Source: Cellulomonas fimi ATCC 484
GTDB taxonomy: Bacteria > Actinomycetota > Actinomycetes > Actinomycetales > Cellulomonadaceae
DNA length: 64,000 nucleotides
Assembly (NCBI RefSeq): GCF_000212695.1
Contig: NC_015514.1
Location: forward strand, 1,922,001 to 1,986,000
Direction of reading: 5' to 3'
Of the stretch, positions 36,635 through 46,293 are shown piece by piece. Below the pieces are notes generated by a model that saw only the letters and a program-made list of their open reading frames with translations, did no database searches and was not told the DNA's origin. Both the position numbers and the translations under genes were made by a program. Position 1 is the stretch's first letter; each line of letters opens with the position of its first letter.

Positions 36635-37684
36635 ATGCGGACGGCACTCGTGATCGGCGGTACAGGGCAGGTCGGCCGGGCGGTCGTGCCGGCGCTCGTG
36701 GGGGACGGCTGGGCGGTGCGCGTGCTGTCCCGGGGGTCGCGCGCGGACGCAGCGACCGTGGAGGCGTGGGGGGCGCACGGCGTCGTGGGGGACCGGCGCG
36801 ACCCGGAGGTGGTGCGGCGGGCGCTGCACGGCGGCGTCGACGTCGTCGTGGACGTCGTCGGGTACGACGACCGGGACGCGGTGCCGCTGCTCGCGCACCG
36901 GGGCCAGGTCGGCTCGGCCGTCGTCGTGTCGAGCGCCGCGGTGTACGTGGACGACGCGGGCGACGGCCTCGAGACCGACCGGTTCGGCACGTTCCCGGTC
37001 CCGCTGGACGAGAGCCGTCCGACGGTCGACGCGGGCCGCGACACGTACGCGACGGGCAAGGTCGCGCTCGAGCGCGCGTGGCTGCACTCGCCCGTCCCGA
37101 CGACCGCGCTGCGCGCGGCCGCGATCCACGGCCCCGGGTGCGTGCAGCCGCGGGAGTGGACGTTCGTGCGGCGCGTGCTCGACGGACGCGACGTGCGCGT
37201 GCTCGCCCACGACGGCGAGAGCCGGTTCCAGACGGTCGCCACGGCCGTCCTCGCCGAGCTCGTCCGGCTCGCCGCCGCGCGCCCGGGGGACCGCGTGCTC
37301 AACGCCGCGGACCCGGACGCGCCGACGGTCGCCGAGATCGCCCGGGTCGTGGACGCGACCCTCGGCGCGCAGAGCCGCACCGTCACGTTCCCCGGGCCGC
37401 CGCGCGGCAACCTCGGCCTGACGCCGTGGTCGGTCCCGCACCCGCTCGTGCTCGACATGACGAGGGCCGCGTCCGAGCTGGGCTACGTCGCGCCCGGCAG
37501 CTACGCCGTCACGGCACCCGCGGCGGTCCACTGGCTCGTCGACGAGGCGTCCCGCCGGGACTGGCGCGACGCGTTCCCCGGCTTCGTCCGCATGGAGGCC
37601 ATGGGCGACTTCTTCGACTACGCCGCCGAGGACGCGTTCCTCGCCGCGGGCGCCGGCGCACGCGCCGACGACCCGCGCGCGTGA
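36635..37684 (+). CDS. NAD-dependent epimerase/reductase
   Basis: This 349-residue protein has an extended short-chain dehydrogenase fold. The dinucleotide motif GGTGQVG is at 8-14, a SSAAVYV strand carries the catalytic serine region, and a YATGK segment gives the Tyr-X-X-X-Lys pair. The C-terminal part (VRVLAHDGESRFQTV onwards) is the substrate domain. The closest type is the atypical epimerases acting on nucleotide sugars or RNA-binding CSP41-like proteins; the substrate cannot be told. The message appears leaderless. Confidence 0.82.
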   Translation: MRTALVIGGTGQVGRAVVPALVGDGWAVRVLSRGSRADAATVEAWGAHGVVGDRRDPEVVRRALHGGVDVVVDVVGYDDRDAVPLLAHRGQVGSAVVVSSAAVYVDDAGDGLETDRFGTFPVPLDESRPTVDAGRDTYATGKVALERAWLHSPVPTTALRAAAIHGPGCVQPREWTFVRRVLDGRDVRVLAHDGESRFQTVATAVLAELVRLAAARPGDRVLNAADPDAPTVAEIARVVDATLGAQSRTVTFPGPPRGNLGLTPWSVPHPLVLDMTRAASELGYVAPGSYAVTAPAAVHWLVDEASRRDWRDAFPGFVRMEAMGDFFDYAAEDAFLAAGAGARADDPRA

Positions 37685-37734
37685 CGCCGCCGCGCCTCGC
37701 GCGACGCCGCGGGCCGTCGGGGATGATGACCGGC

Positions 37735-39825
37735 ATGACTCACGAGCCCCTCGACGCGGACAACCCGTTCGCGTCACCCTCGACGCTGCCCTACGGCCTG
37801 CCCGACTACACCCGCATCCGTGAGGAGCACTACCGGCCCGCGCTGCTCGCGGGCATGGCGGAGCACCGCGCGCAGGTCGAGGCGATCGCGGCCGACCCCG
37901 CGGAGCCGACGGTCGAAAACACGCTGGAGGCGCTCGAGCGCGCCGGTCGGCTGCTGCACCGCGCGGCGGTCGCGTTCTACAACCAGGCGAGCAGCGACTC
38001 GACGCCGGGCCTCGACGCGATCGAGGAGGAGGTCGCCCCGCTGCTCGCGGCGCACCGCGACGCGATCTACCTCGACGCCCGCCTGTTCGCGCGCGTGCAG
38101 ACGCTCGTCGACCAGGCCGCGGCCGGCGCGCTCGACCTGCCCGACGACACCGCGTGGCTGCTGCACCGCACCCACACCGCGTTCGTCCGCGCGGGCGTCC
38201 GCCTCGACGAGACCGCGCAGGCCCGCCTGCGCGAGATCAACGCCGAGATCAGCGCGCTCGACTCGACCTTCGGGCGCAACCTGCTCGCCGCGACGAACGC
38301 CGCGGCGGTCCTGCTCACCGACGAGGCGGAGCTCGACGGCCTGCCCGACGACGCGCGCGCAGCCGCCGCGCTCGCCGCGGCCGAGCGGGGCCACGAGGGC
38401 GCGTGGCTCGTCGAGCTGCAGCTCCCGACGCAGCAGCCGTCCCTCGCGCTGCTGCGCGACCGGTCGGTCCGTGAGCGCGTCTACCGCGCGTCGGTGACGC
38501 GCGGCGCGACGGGCGGTGAGCACGACACGCGTGCCGCGCTGCTCGGGCTCGCGCGGCTGCGGGCGGAGCGCGCGCAGCTCCTCGGCTACGCGCACCACGC
38601 CGACTACGTCGCCCAGGACGCGACGGCGGGCTCGGCCGACGCGGTCGCCGACCTGCTGGGCCGCCTCGCACCCGTCGCGGTCGCGAACGCGCGCGAGGAG
38701 GCCACGGCGCTCGCGGAGGCGCTCGAGCGCGACCACCCGGGCGCGACGCTCGAGCCCTGGGACTGGGCCTACTACGCCGAGCAGGTCCGCCAGGAGCGCC
38801 GCTCGCTCGACGACGCACGGCTGCGCCCCTACCTCGACCTGGAGCGCGTGCTGGGCGACGGGGTGTTCCGCGCGGCGAACCGGCTCTACGGGCTGACGTT
38901 CGCCGAGCGGCGCGACCTGACCGGCTACCACCCCGACGTGCGGGTGTTCGAGGTGTTCGACGCCGACGGCTCAGGCCTCGGGCTGTTCCTCGCCGACTAC
39001 TGGACGCGCCCGTCCAAGCGCGGCGGTGCGTGGATGAACAACCTCGTCGACCAGTCGACGCTGCTGGCCGAGCCGCCCGTCGTCGTCAACAACCTCAACG
39101 TCCCGAAGCCGCCCGCGGGCGAGCCGACGCTGCTCGCGTGGGACGAGGTCATCACGCTGTTCCACGAGTTCGGGCACGCGCTGCACGGCCTGCTGTCGGA
39201 CGTCCGGTTCCCGTCGCAGTCGGGCACGGAGGTGCCGCGCGACTTCGTCGAGTACCCGTCGCAGGTCAACGAGATGTGGGCGTGGGAGCCGCAGGTCCTG
39301 TCGGCGTTCGCGGTGCACCACGAGACCGGTGAGCCGATGCCGGCCGAGTGGGTGCAGACGCTGCTCGACGCCCGGCAGGACGGCGAGGGCTTCGCGACGA
39401 CCGAGTACCTCGCCGCCGCGCTGCTCGACCAGGCCTGGTACCGGCTCGCCCCGGACGAGGTCCCGACGGACGTCGCGGACGTCGAGCCGTTCGAGGTGGC
39501 CGCGCTCGCCGCGGCGGGCGTCGACTTCCCGCCGGTGCCGCCGCGGTACCGCACGACGTACTTCAACCACGTCTTCGCCTCCGGCTACAGCGCGGGCTAC
39601 TACTCCTACATCTGGTCGGAGGTGCTCGACGCCGACACCGTCGAGTGGTTCCGCGAGAACGGCGGCCTGCTCCGCACGAACGGCGACGCGTTCCGGGCCC
39701 GGCTGCTCGGGCGCGGCGGCTCGATCGACCCGCTGCAGGCGTTCCGCGACCTGCGCGGCCGCGACCCGCAGATCACCCCGCTGCTCGCGAGGCGTGGCCT
39801 GCTGGCGGCCGTGCCCGAGGCGTGA
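37735..39825 (+). CDS. M3 family metallopeptidase (Dcp/oligopeptidase A type)
   Basis: This 696-residue cytoplasmic peptidase degrades short peptides. The zinc motif HEFGH is at 477-481 with His477, Glu478 and His481, inside LFHEFGHALHGLL, and the substrate-side YNHVF-like element is seen as YFNHVFASGYSAGYYSY near the C-terminus. Length is typical of dipeptidyl carboxypeptidase (Dcp). The ATG at 37735 is used; GATGAT just upstream might serve as -10. It is followed by an M20 peptidase gene, so the two may work in peptide turnover, an interesting neighbour for proteasome products. Confidence 0.93.
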   Translation: MTHEPLDADNPFASPSTLPYGLPDYTRIREEHYRPALLAGMAEHRAQVEAIAADPAEPTVENTLEALERAGRLLHRAAVAFYNQASSDSTPGLDAIEEEVAPLLAAHRDAIYLDARLFARVQTLVDQAAAGALDLPDDTAWLLHRTHTAFVRAGVRLDETAQARLREINAEISALDSTFGRNLLAATNAAAVLLTDEAELDGLPDDARAAAALAAAERGHEGAWLVELQLPTQQPSLALLRDRSVRERVYRASVTRGATGGEHDTRAALLGLARLRAERAQLLGYAHHADYVAQDATAGSADAVADLLGRLAPVAVANAREEATALAEALERDHPGATLEPWDWAYYAEQVRQERRSLDDARLRPYLDLERVLGDGVFRAANRLYGLTFAERRDLTGYHPDVRVFEVFDADGSGLGLFLADYWTRPSKRGGAWMNNLVDQSTLLAEPPVVVNNLNVPKPPAGEPTLLAWDEVITLFHEFGHALHGLLSDVRFPSQSGTEVPRDFVEYPSQVNEMWAWEPQVLSAFAVHHETGEPMPAEWVQTLLDARQDGEGFATTEYLAAALLDQAWYRLAPDEVPTDVADVEPFEVAALAAAGVDFPPVPPRYRTTYFNHVFASGYSAGYYSYIWSEVLDADTVEWFRENGGLLRTNGDAFRARLLGRGGSIDPLQAFRDLRGRDPQITPLLARRGLLAAVPEA

Positions 39826-39866
39826 GCAGCCGTCGCGGCACCCGCTGACGGGCGGGCGGGGCCGGG

Positions 39867-39872
39867 TACGGT
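39867..39872 (+). promoter_or_regulatory. -10 box of the M20 peptidase gene
   Basis: TACGGT, seven bases before the ATG at 39880; an in-frame GTG at 39871 overlaps the box and is therefore rejected as start. Confidence 0.45.
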
Positions 39873-39879
39873 GGACGGC

Positions 39880-41241
39880 ATGCCCGACACCCCCGGTCCC
39901 GCCCGCACGCCCTCGACCACCGGGACGGCCGGCGTCCCGGACGCGCAGGACGAGGTGCTGCAGATCTGCCGCGACCTCATCCGGTTCGACACGTCGAACT
40001 ACGGCGACGGGTCCGGGCCGGGGGAGCGCGCCGCGGCCGAGCACGTCATGGACCTGCTGACCGAGGTCGGGCTCGACCCCGAGCTCTTCGAGAGCGCGCC
40101 CGGGCGCGCCAACGTGGTGGTCCGGCTCGAGGGCGAGGACTCCACGCGGCCCGCGCTCGTGCTGCACGGCCACCTCGACGTCGTCCCCGCGCGCGCCCAG
40201 GACTGGACGGTCGACCCGTTCGAGGCCGTCGTCGCCGACGACCTGGTGTGGGGCCGCGGCGCGGTCGACATGAAGGACATGGACGCGATGATCCTCGCGG
40301 TCGTGCGGCAGATGGTCCGCGAGGGCCGCCGCCCCGCGCGGGACGTCGTGGTCGCGATGTTCGCCGACGAGGAGGCGGGCGGCACCTACGGCGCCCGCTG
40401 GGCCGTCGACCACCGCCCCGAGCTGTTCGCGGGCGCCACCGAGGCGATCAGCGAGGTCGGCGGCTTCTCCGTCGACGTCGACGGCCGCCGCGCCTACCTG
40501 CTGCAGACCGCCGAGAAGGGCCTGTCCTGGCTGCGCCTGGTCGCCGACGGCCGCGCCGGGCACGGCAGCCAGGTCAACCACGACAACGCCGTCACGCACC
40601 TCGCGGAGGCCGTCGCCCGGATCGGCCGCCACCCGTGGCCGCTGCAGCCCACCCCCACCGTGCGCGCGCTCCTCGAGGGCGTCGCCGACCTCACCGGGCT
40701 GCCGTTCGACCCGCAGGACCCCGACGCCGTCGACCGCCTCGTCGCCGCCCTGGGGCCCGCGTCCCGGTTCGTCGGCGCGACCCTGCGGCACACGACCAAC
40801 CCCACGCAGCTCGAGGCCGGCTACAAGGCCAACGTCATCCCCGGTCGCGCCGAGGCCACGATCGACGGCCGCTTCCTGCCCGGGTTCGAGGACGAGTTCG
40901 TCGCGACCGTGGCGGCGCTCGCGGGCGAGCACGTGCAGGTCGAGCGCATCCACCACGACATCGCGCTGGAGACGCCCTTCGAGGGCTCGCTCGTCGACGC
41001 CATGGTCGACGCGCTCGTCGCCGAGGACCCGGGCGCGACGGTCCTGCCGTACACGCTGTCGGGCGGCACCGACAACAAGTCGCTCGCGCGCCTGGGCATC
41101 ACGGGCTACGGGTTCGCGCCCCTGCGCCTGCCGTCGGACCTCGACTTCTCGGGCATGTTCCACGGCGTCGACGAGCGCGTCCCGGTCGACGCGCTGCGGT
41201 TCGGCACGCGCGTGCTGGACCGTCTGCTGCGCACCTGCTGA
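39880..41241 (+). CDS. M20 family zinc peptidase/deacylase
   Basis: This 453-residue enzyme is an M20/M25/M40 metallohydrolase. Zinc ligands are seen in LVLHGHLDVVP (His and Asp), GRGAVDMKD (bridging Asp), ADEEAGG (catalytic Glu and zinc Glu), SEVGG and the C-terminal FHGVDERV. An inserted dimerisation domain spans about 205-330. Members cleave dipeptides or acyl groups from amino acids; this subtype (with DMK and the FHGVDE end) is common in actinobacteria and its substrate is not defined. Confidence 0.92.
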   Translation: MPDTPGPARTPSTTGTAGVPDAQDEVLQICRDLIRFDTSNYGDGSGPGERAAAEHVMDLLTEVGLDPELFESAPGRANVVVRLEGEDSTRPALVLHGHLDVVPARAQDWTVDPFEAVVADDLVWGRGAVDMKDMDAMILAVVRQMVREGRRPARDVVVAMFADEEAGGTYGARWAVDHRPELFAGATEAISEVGGFSVDVDGRRAYLLQTAEKGLSWLRLVADGRAGHGSQVNHDNAVTHLAEAVARIGRHPWPLQPTPTVRALLEGVADLTGLPFDPQDPDAVDRLVAALGPASRFVGATLRHTTNPTQLEAGYKANVIPGRAEATIDGRFLPGFEDEFVATVAALAGEHVQVERIHHDIALETPFEGSLVDAMVDALVAEDPGATVLPYTLSGGTDNKSLARLGITGYGFAPLRLPSDLDFSGMFHGVDERVPVDALRFGTRVLDRLLRTC

Positions 41242-41278
41242 CCGCGCACCCCCGGGTGCCGGGCCGGCCCCGCGACGG

Positions 41279-41530
41279 TCAGCCGGCGTCGACCTCGGCG
41301 AGCGTGCTGCGCACCCGGATGATCTTGCGTCGCAGCCACACCCGCCGCTCGCCACCGACGTACAGCACGCTGCGGGCCAGCTCCCAGCGCCCGTACTCGG
41401 CCTGCTCGGTGAGCATCTGGCGTGCGTCGTTGCGGCTGGTCGTCCGCGGCAGCGTCAGCACCCGGTACTCGTACTGGCCACCCTGGGCCACCCACGTGTC
41501 GCGCTTCGCCCCGGTCCGTCCCGCTGCCAT
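41279..41530 (-). CDS. DUF5703-type conserved actinobacterial protein
   Basis: An 83-residue basic protein containing QYEYRVLTLPRTTSRNDARQ and YGRWELARSVLYVGGERRVWLRRKIIR, a pattern found in small conserved actinobacterial proteins (DUF5703). Its role is unknown. The ATG at 41530 has GAGG five bases upstream; a GTG two codons further up is also possible. It is convergent with the M20 gene and divergent from the acidic protein. Confidence 0.75.
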   Translation of the reverse strand: MAAGRTGAKRDTWVAQGGQYEYRVLTLPRTTSRNDARQMLTEQAEYGRWELARSVLYVGGERRVWLRRKIIRVRSTLAEVDAG

Positions 41531-41618
41531 CGCCACCTCGTCCCGTCCGTCGCCATCGCCGCTCGGCCGACCTGGTCCCGATCGACCCCGCGCGGTGCCA
41601 TTGTGCCCCGCGCGGCGC

Positions 41619-41624
41619 TACGGT
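41619..41624 (+). promoter_or_regulatory. -10 box of the acidic-protein gene
   Basis: TACGGT, six bases before the ATG at 41631. Confidence 0.45.
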
Positions 41625-41630
41625 CGTCGC

Positions 41631-41945
41631 ATGACCGTCGACCCGCGTGCCGCTCTGGACCGCCTCATCGCCGCCCTGGAGGCGCACTACAACGCCGTCG
41701 TCGCCCGCAAGGACGAGGACGACCCGGCGGTCGACGACGCGTACGACGTCCTCGCGGACGCCTTCGAGGTGTACGACGACGCGCTCGGCACCGTGCACGG
41801 CGAGGCCACGCCGTTCTACCTCGCGGAGGAGGACGACGAGGACGACGAGGACGACGACGAGTGGTCCGGCGACGAGGACGACGCGTACGACCCCGACGAC
41901 GCGGACGACCTGGCCGACGAGCCGACGGGCCTCGGCACCCGCTGA
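41631..41945 (+). CDS. Small acidic conserved protein
   Basis: A 104-residue protein with a helical N-terminal half (TVDPRAALDRLIAALEAHYN, then YDVLADAFEVYDDALG) and an extremely acidic tail from about residue 65, rich in Asp-Glu-Asp runs encoded by a GAC/GAG-rich tract at 41828-41890. Similar proteins occur next to this neighbourhood in related genera; the function is unknown. The acidic tail could interact with a basic partner or simply be disordered. Confidence 0.75.
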   Translation: MTVDPRAALDRLIAALEAHYNAVVARKDEDDPAVDDAYDVLADAFEVYDDALGTVHGEATPFYLAEEDDEDDEDDDEWSGDEDDAYDPDDADDLADEPTGLGTR

Positions 41946-41994
41946 CGGGGGGCTGCTGCCGGCACGCCCGGACCGGCGGGGCCCGGGCGACGCG

Positions 41995-42957
41995 TCAGAA
42001 CCGTTCGGGGTAGCCGATCTCGGGTGCGCTGACCTCGTCGAGCGCGCGTCGCAGCTCGTCCGGCAGCACGAGGTCGTGCGCCCCGAGCGAGCCGCGCAGC
42101 TGCGCGGCCGTGCGGGCTCCGACGATCGACGAGCTCACCCCCGGTCGTCCGGCGAGCCAGGCGAGCGCGACCTCGAGCGGTGTGCGCTCCAGGCCCGACG
42201 CGGCCGTCGCGACGGCCTCCACGACGGCCGCGGCGTCGCGCGACAGGTACGGCTCGACGAACCCCGCGAGGTGCGGCGACGCCGCCCGGGAGTCGGCGGG
42301 GATGGTCCGGCGGTACTTGCCGGTCAGGACGCCACGCCCGAGCGGCGACCACGCGAGCACGCCGAGGCCGAGCGCGGCGGCGGCGGGCACGACCTCGCGC
42401 TCGACGCCCCGCTGCAGCAGCGAGTACTCGACCTCGACGGCCGCGAGCCCCGGGTCGCGCTCGAGGAGCGTCGCGACGCGCGCCACCTGCCACCCGGCGT
42501 GGTTCGAGAGCCCGACGTAGCGGGCGCGCCCGCTGCTCACCGCGAGGCGCAAGGCGGTCGCCGTCTCGTCGAGGGGCGTGCGCGGGTCGGGGGTCTGGAC
42601 GAGCCACAGGTCCACGTGGTCGGTGCGAAGGCGGCTGAGGGACGCGTCGAGCGAGTCGAGCAGGCCGCCGCGCGAGGCGTCGACGACGCCGCCCGCCGAC
42701 GTGCGCCGCACGCCCGCCTTGGTGCACAGCACGACCTCGTCGCGGCGCACGACGTCGCCCAGGAGCGTGCCGATGAGCTGCTCGGCGCCGCCGTCGGCGT
42801 ACGAGGCTGACGTGTCGACGAGTGTGCCGCCCGCGTCGACGAAGTCCCGCAGCTGCTCGGACGCCTCGTGCTCGTCGGTGTCGCGGCTCCACGTCATCGT
42901 GCCGAGACCGAGCCGGGAGACCCGCAGGCCGGTGCGCCCGAGGTGGAGCTGTTCCAT
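41995..42957 (-). CDS. Aldo/keto reductase family protein
   Basis: This 320-residue TIM-barrel protein has the aldo/keto reductase layout: GLGTMTW at the start, Asp49 and Tyr53 of the catalytic tetrad in [10 protein letters not shown], Lys80 in CTKAG, and an NADP-binding C-terminus ([13 protein letters not shown]). The fourth tetrad residue, usually His in a H-x-P-D motif, is Gln121 here (VQTPD). Some subfamilies lack this His, for example Kv-beta-like proteins, so activity on aldehydes may be low or altered. The message is probably leaderless. Confidence 0.87.
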   Translation of the reverse strand: MEQLHLGRTGLRVSRLGLGTMTWSRDTDEHEASEQLRDFVDAGGTLVDTSASYADGGAEQLIGTLLGDVVRRDEVVLCTKAGVRRTSAGGVVDASRGGLLDSLDASLSRLRTDHVDLWLVQTPDPRTPLDETATALRLAVSSGRARYVGLSNHAGWQVARVATLLERDPGLAAVEVEYSLLQRGVEREVVPAAAALGLGVLAWSPLGRGVLTGKYRRTIPADSRAASPHLAGFVEPYLSRDAAAVVEAVATAASGLERTPLEVALAWLAGRPGVSSSIVGARTAAQLRGSLGAHDLVLPDELRRALDEVSAPEIGYPERF

Positions 42958-42965
42958 GGTGCGCC

Positions 42966-42971
42966 ACCCTA
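42966..42971 (-). promoter_or_regulatory. -10 box of the aldo/keto reductase gene
   Basis: TAGGGT on the minus strand, eight bases before the ATG at 42957. Confidence 0.4.
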
Positions 42972-43008
42972 ACGGCGTGCGCGTGTCCGCCGGTGGACGT
43001 CCCGCGGC

Positions 43009-43014
43009 TATCGT
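43009..43014 (+). promoter_or_regulatory. -10 box of uppP
   Basis: TATCGT, eight bases before the GTG at 43023; it supports that start over the ATG four codons on. Confidence 0.4.
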
Positions 43015-43022
43015 TGCGCCTC

Positions 43023-43922
43023 GTGGCTGACGGTATGGGTGCAGGTGAGGCGATCTTCCTCGGGCTGGTGCAGGGACTCACGGAGTTCCTGCCCGTGTCC
43101 TCGAGCGCGCACCTGCGCATCGTCGGCGAGCTCCTGGGCAGCGGCGACCCGGGCGCGGCCTTCACCGCGATCACGCAGCTCGGCACCGAGTCGGCCGTGC
43201 TGCTCTACTTCCGGCGCGACATCGCGCGCATCTGCCGCGCCTGGTGGTCCGCGGTGCGCGGCGACCGCGGGACCGACCTGCGGGCCCGCATGGGCATGCC
43301 GGCGGGGGAGCGGGCCGACCACGACGCGCTCATGGCGTGGTTCATCGCGCTCGGCTCGGTCCCGATCGTCCTGCTGGGCCTGCTGTTCCAGGACGCGATC
43401 GAGCGGCCGTTCCGCAACCTGTGGCTCATCGTCCTGACCCTTGCGGGGTTCGCGCTCGTGCTCGGCTGGGCCGACCGGCGCGCGGTGCAGCAGCGCACGC
43501 TCGACGACCTCACCCCGCGCGACGCGCTCAAGTTCGGCCTGTGGCAGTCGCTCGCGCTCGTCCCGGGCGTGTCGCGCTCGGGCGGCACCATCACGGGCGG
43601 CCTGCTCATGGGGTACACCCGCGAGGCGGCCGCGCGGTACTCGTTCCTGCTCGCGATCCCCGCGGTGTTCGGCTCGGGCCTGTTCCAGCTCGCGAAGAGC
43701 GTCGGCGACTTCGGCGAGGCCGGGACGCCGTCGTTCGGCGCGACGCTGCTCGCGACGCTCGTCGCGTTCGTCGTCGGCTACCTCGTGATCATCGTGTTCC
43801 TCAAGATCGTCTCGACGTTCAGCTACAAGCCCTTCGTGGTCTACCGGCTCGGCCTCGCGGCGCTGGTCGCGCTGCTGCTGGTCACGAACGTGCTCGAGCC
43901 GCTGCCGGCCGTCACGCCCTGA
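43023..43922 (+). CDS. uppP: Undecaprenyl-diphosphate phosphatase
   Basis: This 299-residue membrane enzyme recycles undecaprenyl diphosphate to the monophosphate carrier needed for cell-wall synthesis and confers some bacitracin resistance. Both active-site signatures are intact: [17 protein letters not shown] near the N-terminus and [10 protein letters not shown] near residue 180. About seven to eight membrane segments are predicted. The GTG at 43023 is used. In M. tuberculosis uppP (Rv2136c) lies close to mshC, the same order as here. Confidence 0.95.
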   Translation: MADGMGAGEAIFLGLVQGLTEFLPVSSSAHLRIVGELLGSGDPGAAFTAITQLGTESAVLLYFRRDIARICRAWWSAVRGDRGTDLRARMGMPAGERADHDALMAWFIALGSVPIVLLGLLFQDAIERPFRNLWLIVLTLAGFALVLGWADRRAVQQRTLDDLTPRDALKFGLWQSLALVPGVSRSGGTITGGLLMGYTREAAARYSFLLAIPAVFGSGLFQLAKSVGDFGEAGTPSFGATLLATLVAFVVGYLVIIVFLKIVSTFSYKPFVVYRLGLAALVALLLVTNVLEPLPAVTP

Positions 43923-43950
43923 CCCGTGCGGTGAGCGGGCGGGCGCCCGG

Positions 43951-44922
43951 TCAGAGCCAGCCGGAGCGCCGGAACAGCCGGTACAGCACGACGCACACGG
44001 CCGTCATGCCGAGCAGCGCGGCGGGGTAGCCGTAGTGCCACGTGAGCTCGGGCATGTGCTCGAAGTTCATGCCGTACACGCCCGCGACGAGCGTCGGCAC
44101 GGCCGCGATCGCCGCCCACGCCGAGATCTTGCGCATGTCCTCGTTCTGCCGCACCGACACGCGCGACAGGTGCGCCGAGAGCATGTCGCCGAGCAGGTCG
44201 TCGTGCGCGTCGAGGTGCTGGTCCACGCGGTCCACGGAGGCCTGGACCCGGCGCAGCCACCGCTGCGTGCGCTCGCCGCCGGGCTCGTCGCCCGCGTCGG
44301 CCACGAGCTCGGGCAGCACCGACGTGACGGGGCCGAGCGCCCGACGGGCCTCCGCGATCTCGCGCTTGAGGTCGTAGATGCGCTGGACGGGGTCGCCCGA
44401 CGTCGTCGAGAAGACCTCGGCCTCGGTCGCGGCGACGGCGTCCCCGAGCTCGATCTCGACGTCCGCCGCCGACGCGACGAGCGCGAGCAGCGCGAGGGCG
44501 AGCACCTGGCGCACGCCCTCGTCGGGCACGGGCGGACCCGCGGCGAGCCGCTCCGCGGTCCGGCCCAGGACGTCGGCGCCGCCCGACTCGGCGGTCAGCA
44601 CCACGTCGTGCCCGACGAGCAGCGACAGCGCGCCGGTCGAGACCTGCCGGCTAGCGGGGTCGTACGACAGGGTCGGCGTGGTCACGACGAGCGTGCCGTC
44701 GGGCGTCCGGTCGATCCGCGCCCGAACGGGGTGGTCGGGCGTCGGCGGGTGGGCGCCCGCACCCCGCAGCCGCAGCACTGCGCACGCGTCCTCGCCGACC
44801 CCGTGCCGGCGGGCCGCACCGGGCAGGTCGACGGCGTCGCGCACGACGACCCACGTCGCCCCGCCGCCGATCGTGCGTGTGGTCTCGTCCGTCCCGGTCA
44901 CCGCGTCGGCGCGCTCGTCCAC
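43951..44922 (-). CDS. CorA-family divalent metal transporter
   Basis: This 323-residue protein has the CorA layout: a large cytoplasmic alpha/beta and helical domain followed by two C-terminal membrane helices, with the selectivity motif YGMNF between them (in AGVYGMNFEHMPEL). It likely moves Mg2+ or Co2+ as a homopentamer. The start is a GTG at 44922 with no clear Shine-Dalgarno sequence. It is convergent with uppP and divergent from mshC. Confidence 0.92.
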   Translation of the reverse strand: MDERADAVTGTDETTRTIGGGATWVVVRDAVDLPGAARRHGVGEDACAVLRLRGAGAHPPTPDHPVRARIDRTPDGTLVVTTPTLSYDPASRQVSTGALSLLVGHDVVLTAESGGADVLGRTAERLAAGPPVPDEGVRQVLALALLALVASAADVEIELGDAVAATEAEVFSTTSGDPVQRIYDLKREIAEARRALGPVTSVLPELVADAGDEPGGERTQRWLRRVQASVDRVDQHLDAHDDLLGDMLSAHLSRVSVRQNEDMRKISAWAAIAAVPTLVAGVYGMNFEHMPELTWHYGYPAALLGMTAVCVVLYRLFRRSGWL

Positions 44923-44966
44923 GGCTGCATCGTGGCACTGTGCCCGGCCGGGTGCGCAGCGACGGC

Positions 44967-44972
44967 TAGGCT
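44967..44972 (+). promoter_or_regulatory. -10 box of mshC
   Basis: TAGGCT, six bases before the GTG at 44979. Confidence 0.45.
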
Positions 44973-44978
44973 TCCGCC

Positions 44979-46235
44979 GTGCTCACCTGGCCGGCCCCGC
45001 AGATCCCTCGGCTCCCTGGACAGGGCGGCCCGGTGTCCGTCCGCGACACCTCGACCGGGCAGCTCGTCGTCGCCGCCCCCGGCCCCACGGCCACGCTGTA
45101 CGTGTGCGGCATCACCCCGTACGACGCGACCCACCTCGGCCACGCCGCGACGTACGTCGCGTTCGACGTGCTCGGGCGCGCGTGGCGCGACGCGGGGCAG
45201 CAGGTGCGCTACGCGTCGAACGTCACGGACGTCGACGACCCGCTGCTCGAGCGTGCGACGGCGACGGGCGTCGAGTGGCAGGACCTCGCCGCCGAGCAGG
45301 TCGCCCTCTACGCGGAGGACATGACGGCGCTGGGCGTCGTCCCGCCCGACGCGTGGACGGGAGTCGTGGAGTCGGTGCCCGCGGTCGTCGACGCGGTGGC
45401 GGCGCTCGTGGCGGCCGGCGCCGCGTACACGGTCGACACCCCGGACGCCCTCGGCGACGGCCCCGGCGACGTGTACGCCGACCTGTCGGCCGACGGTGCG
45501 TTCGGCACCGTGGCGGGTCTCGACCCCGCCACGATGCTCGCGCTGTCCGCGGAGCGCGGCGGCGACCCCGGCCGCCCCGGGAAGCGGTCCCCGCTCGACC
45601 CGCTGCTGTGGCGGCGCGAGCGCGCCGGCGAGCCCGCGTGGGACGGCGGGACGCTGGGCCGCGGCCGGCCCGGCTGGCACATCGAGTGCGCGGTCATCGC
45701 CCGCGACTCGCTCGGCCTGCCGTTCGACGTCGAGGGCGGCGGCTCCGACCTGCAGTTCCCGCACCACGAGATGAGCACGTCGCACGCACGGCTGCTCGAC
45801 GCGGGCCACGGCGCGCGCGTGCACGTGCACGCCGGGATGGTCGGGCTCGACGGCGAGAAGATGAGCAAGTCGCGCGGCAACCTCGTGCTCGTCTCGCGGC
45901 TGCGCGAGGACGGCGTGGACCCGATGGCGATCCGTCTGGCGATCCTCGCGCACCGCTACAGCGAGGACTGGGACTGGACCGACGCGGGCCTCAAGGAGGC
46001 CGTCGAGCGCCTGGGCGGCTGGCGGCGCGCGCTGTCGGGCAACGGCGGTCCGGACGCGACCGCGACGATCGCCGCGCTGCGGGCCGCCGTCGCCGACGAC
46101 CTGGACACGCCGCGCGCGCTCGACGTCGTGGACGACTGGGCGCTGGCCGCCCTGCGCGGCGACGCCGAGCCCGTCGAGGGCGCTCCCGGCCTCGTCGCGC
46201 GCGCCGTCGACGCGCTGCTGGGCGTCCGCCTCTGA
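44979..46235 (+). CDS. mshC: Mycothiol ligase MshC
   Basis: This 418-residue enzyme joins L-cysteine to glucosaminyl-inositol with ATP, the penultimate step of mycothiol synthesis. It is a cysteinyl-tRNA synthetase relative: the zinc-side YVCGITPYD, the nucleotide-binding HLGHAATYV and the KMSKSRGN loop are all present. It lacks the anticodon-binding domain and has the MshC-specific N-terminus ([13 protein letters not shown]). Mycothiol is restricted to actinobacteria, supporting the taxonomic call. The message looks leaderless. Confidence 0.96.
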   Translation: MLTWPAPQIPRLPGQGGPVSVRDTSTGQLVVAAPGPTATLYVCGITPYDATHLGHAATYVAFDVLGRAWRDAGQQVRYASNVTDVDDPLLERATATGVEWQDLAAEQVALYAEDMTALGVVPPDAWTGVVESVPAVVDAVAALVAAGAAYTVDTPDALGDGPGDVYADLSADGAFGTVAGLDPATMLALSAERGGDPGRPGKRSPLDPLLWRRERAGEPAWDGGTLGRGRPGWHIECAVIARDSLGLPFDVEGGGSDLQFPHHEMSTSHARLLDAGHGARVHVHAGMVGLDGEKMSKSRGNLVLVSRLREDGVDPMAIRLAILAHRYSEDWDWTDAGLKEAVERLGGWRRALSGNGGPDATATIAALRAAVADDLDTPRALDVVDDWALAALRGDAEPVEGAPGLVARAVDALLGVRL

Positions 46236-46293
46236 CCCTCCGGGCCCGCCCGGCGGCGGCTGCCCCCGACGGCGGCACGCGTGCCGCGGTGCG

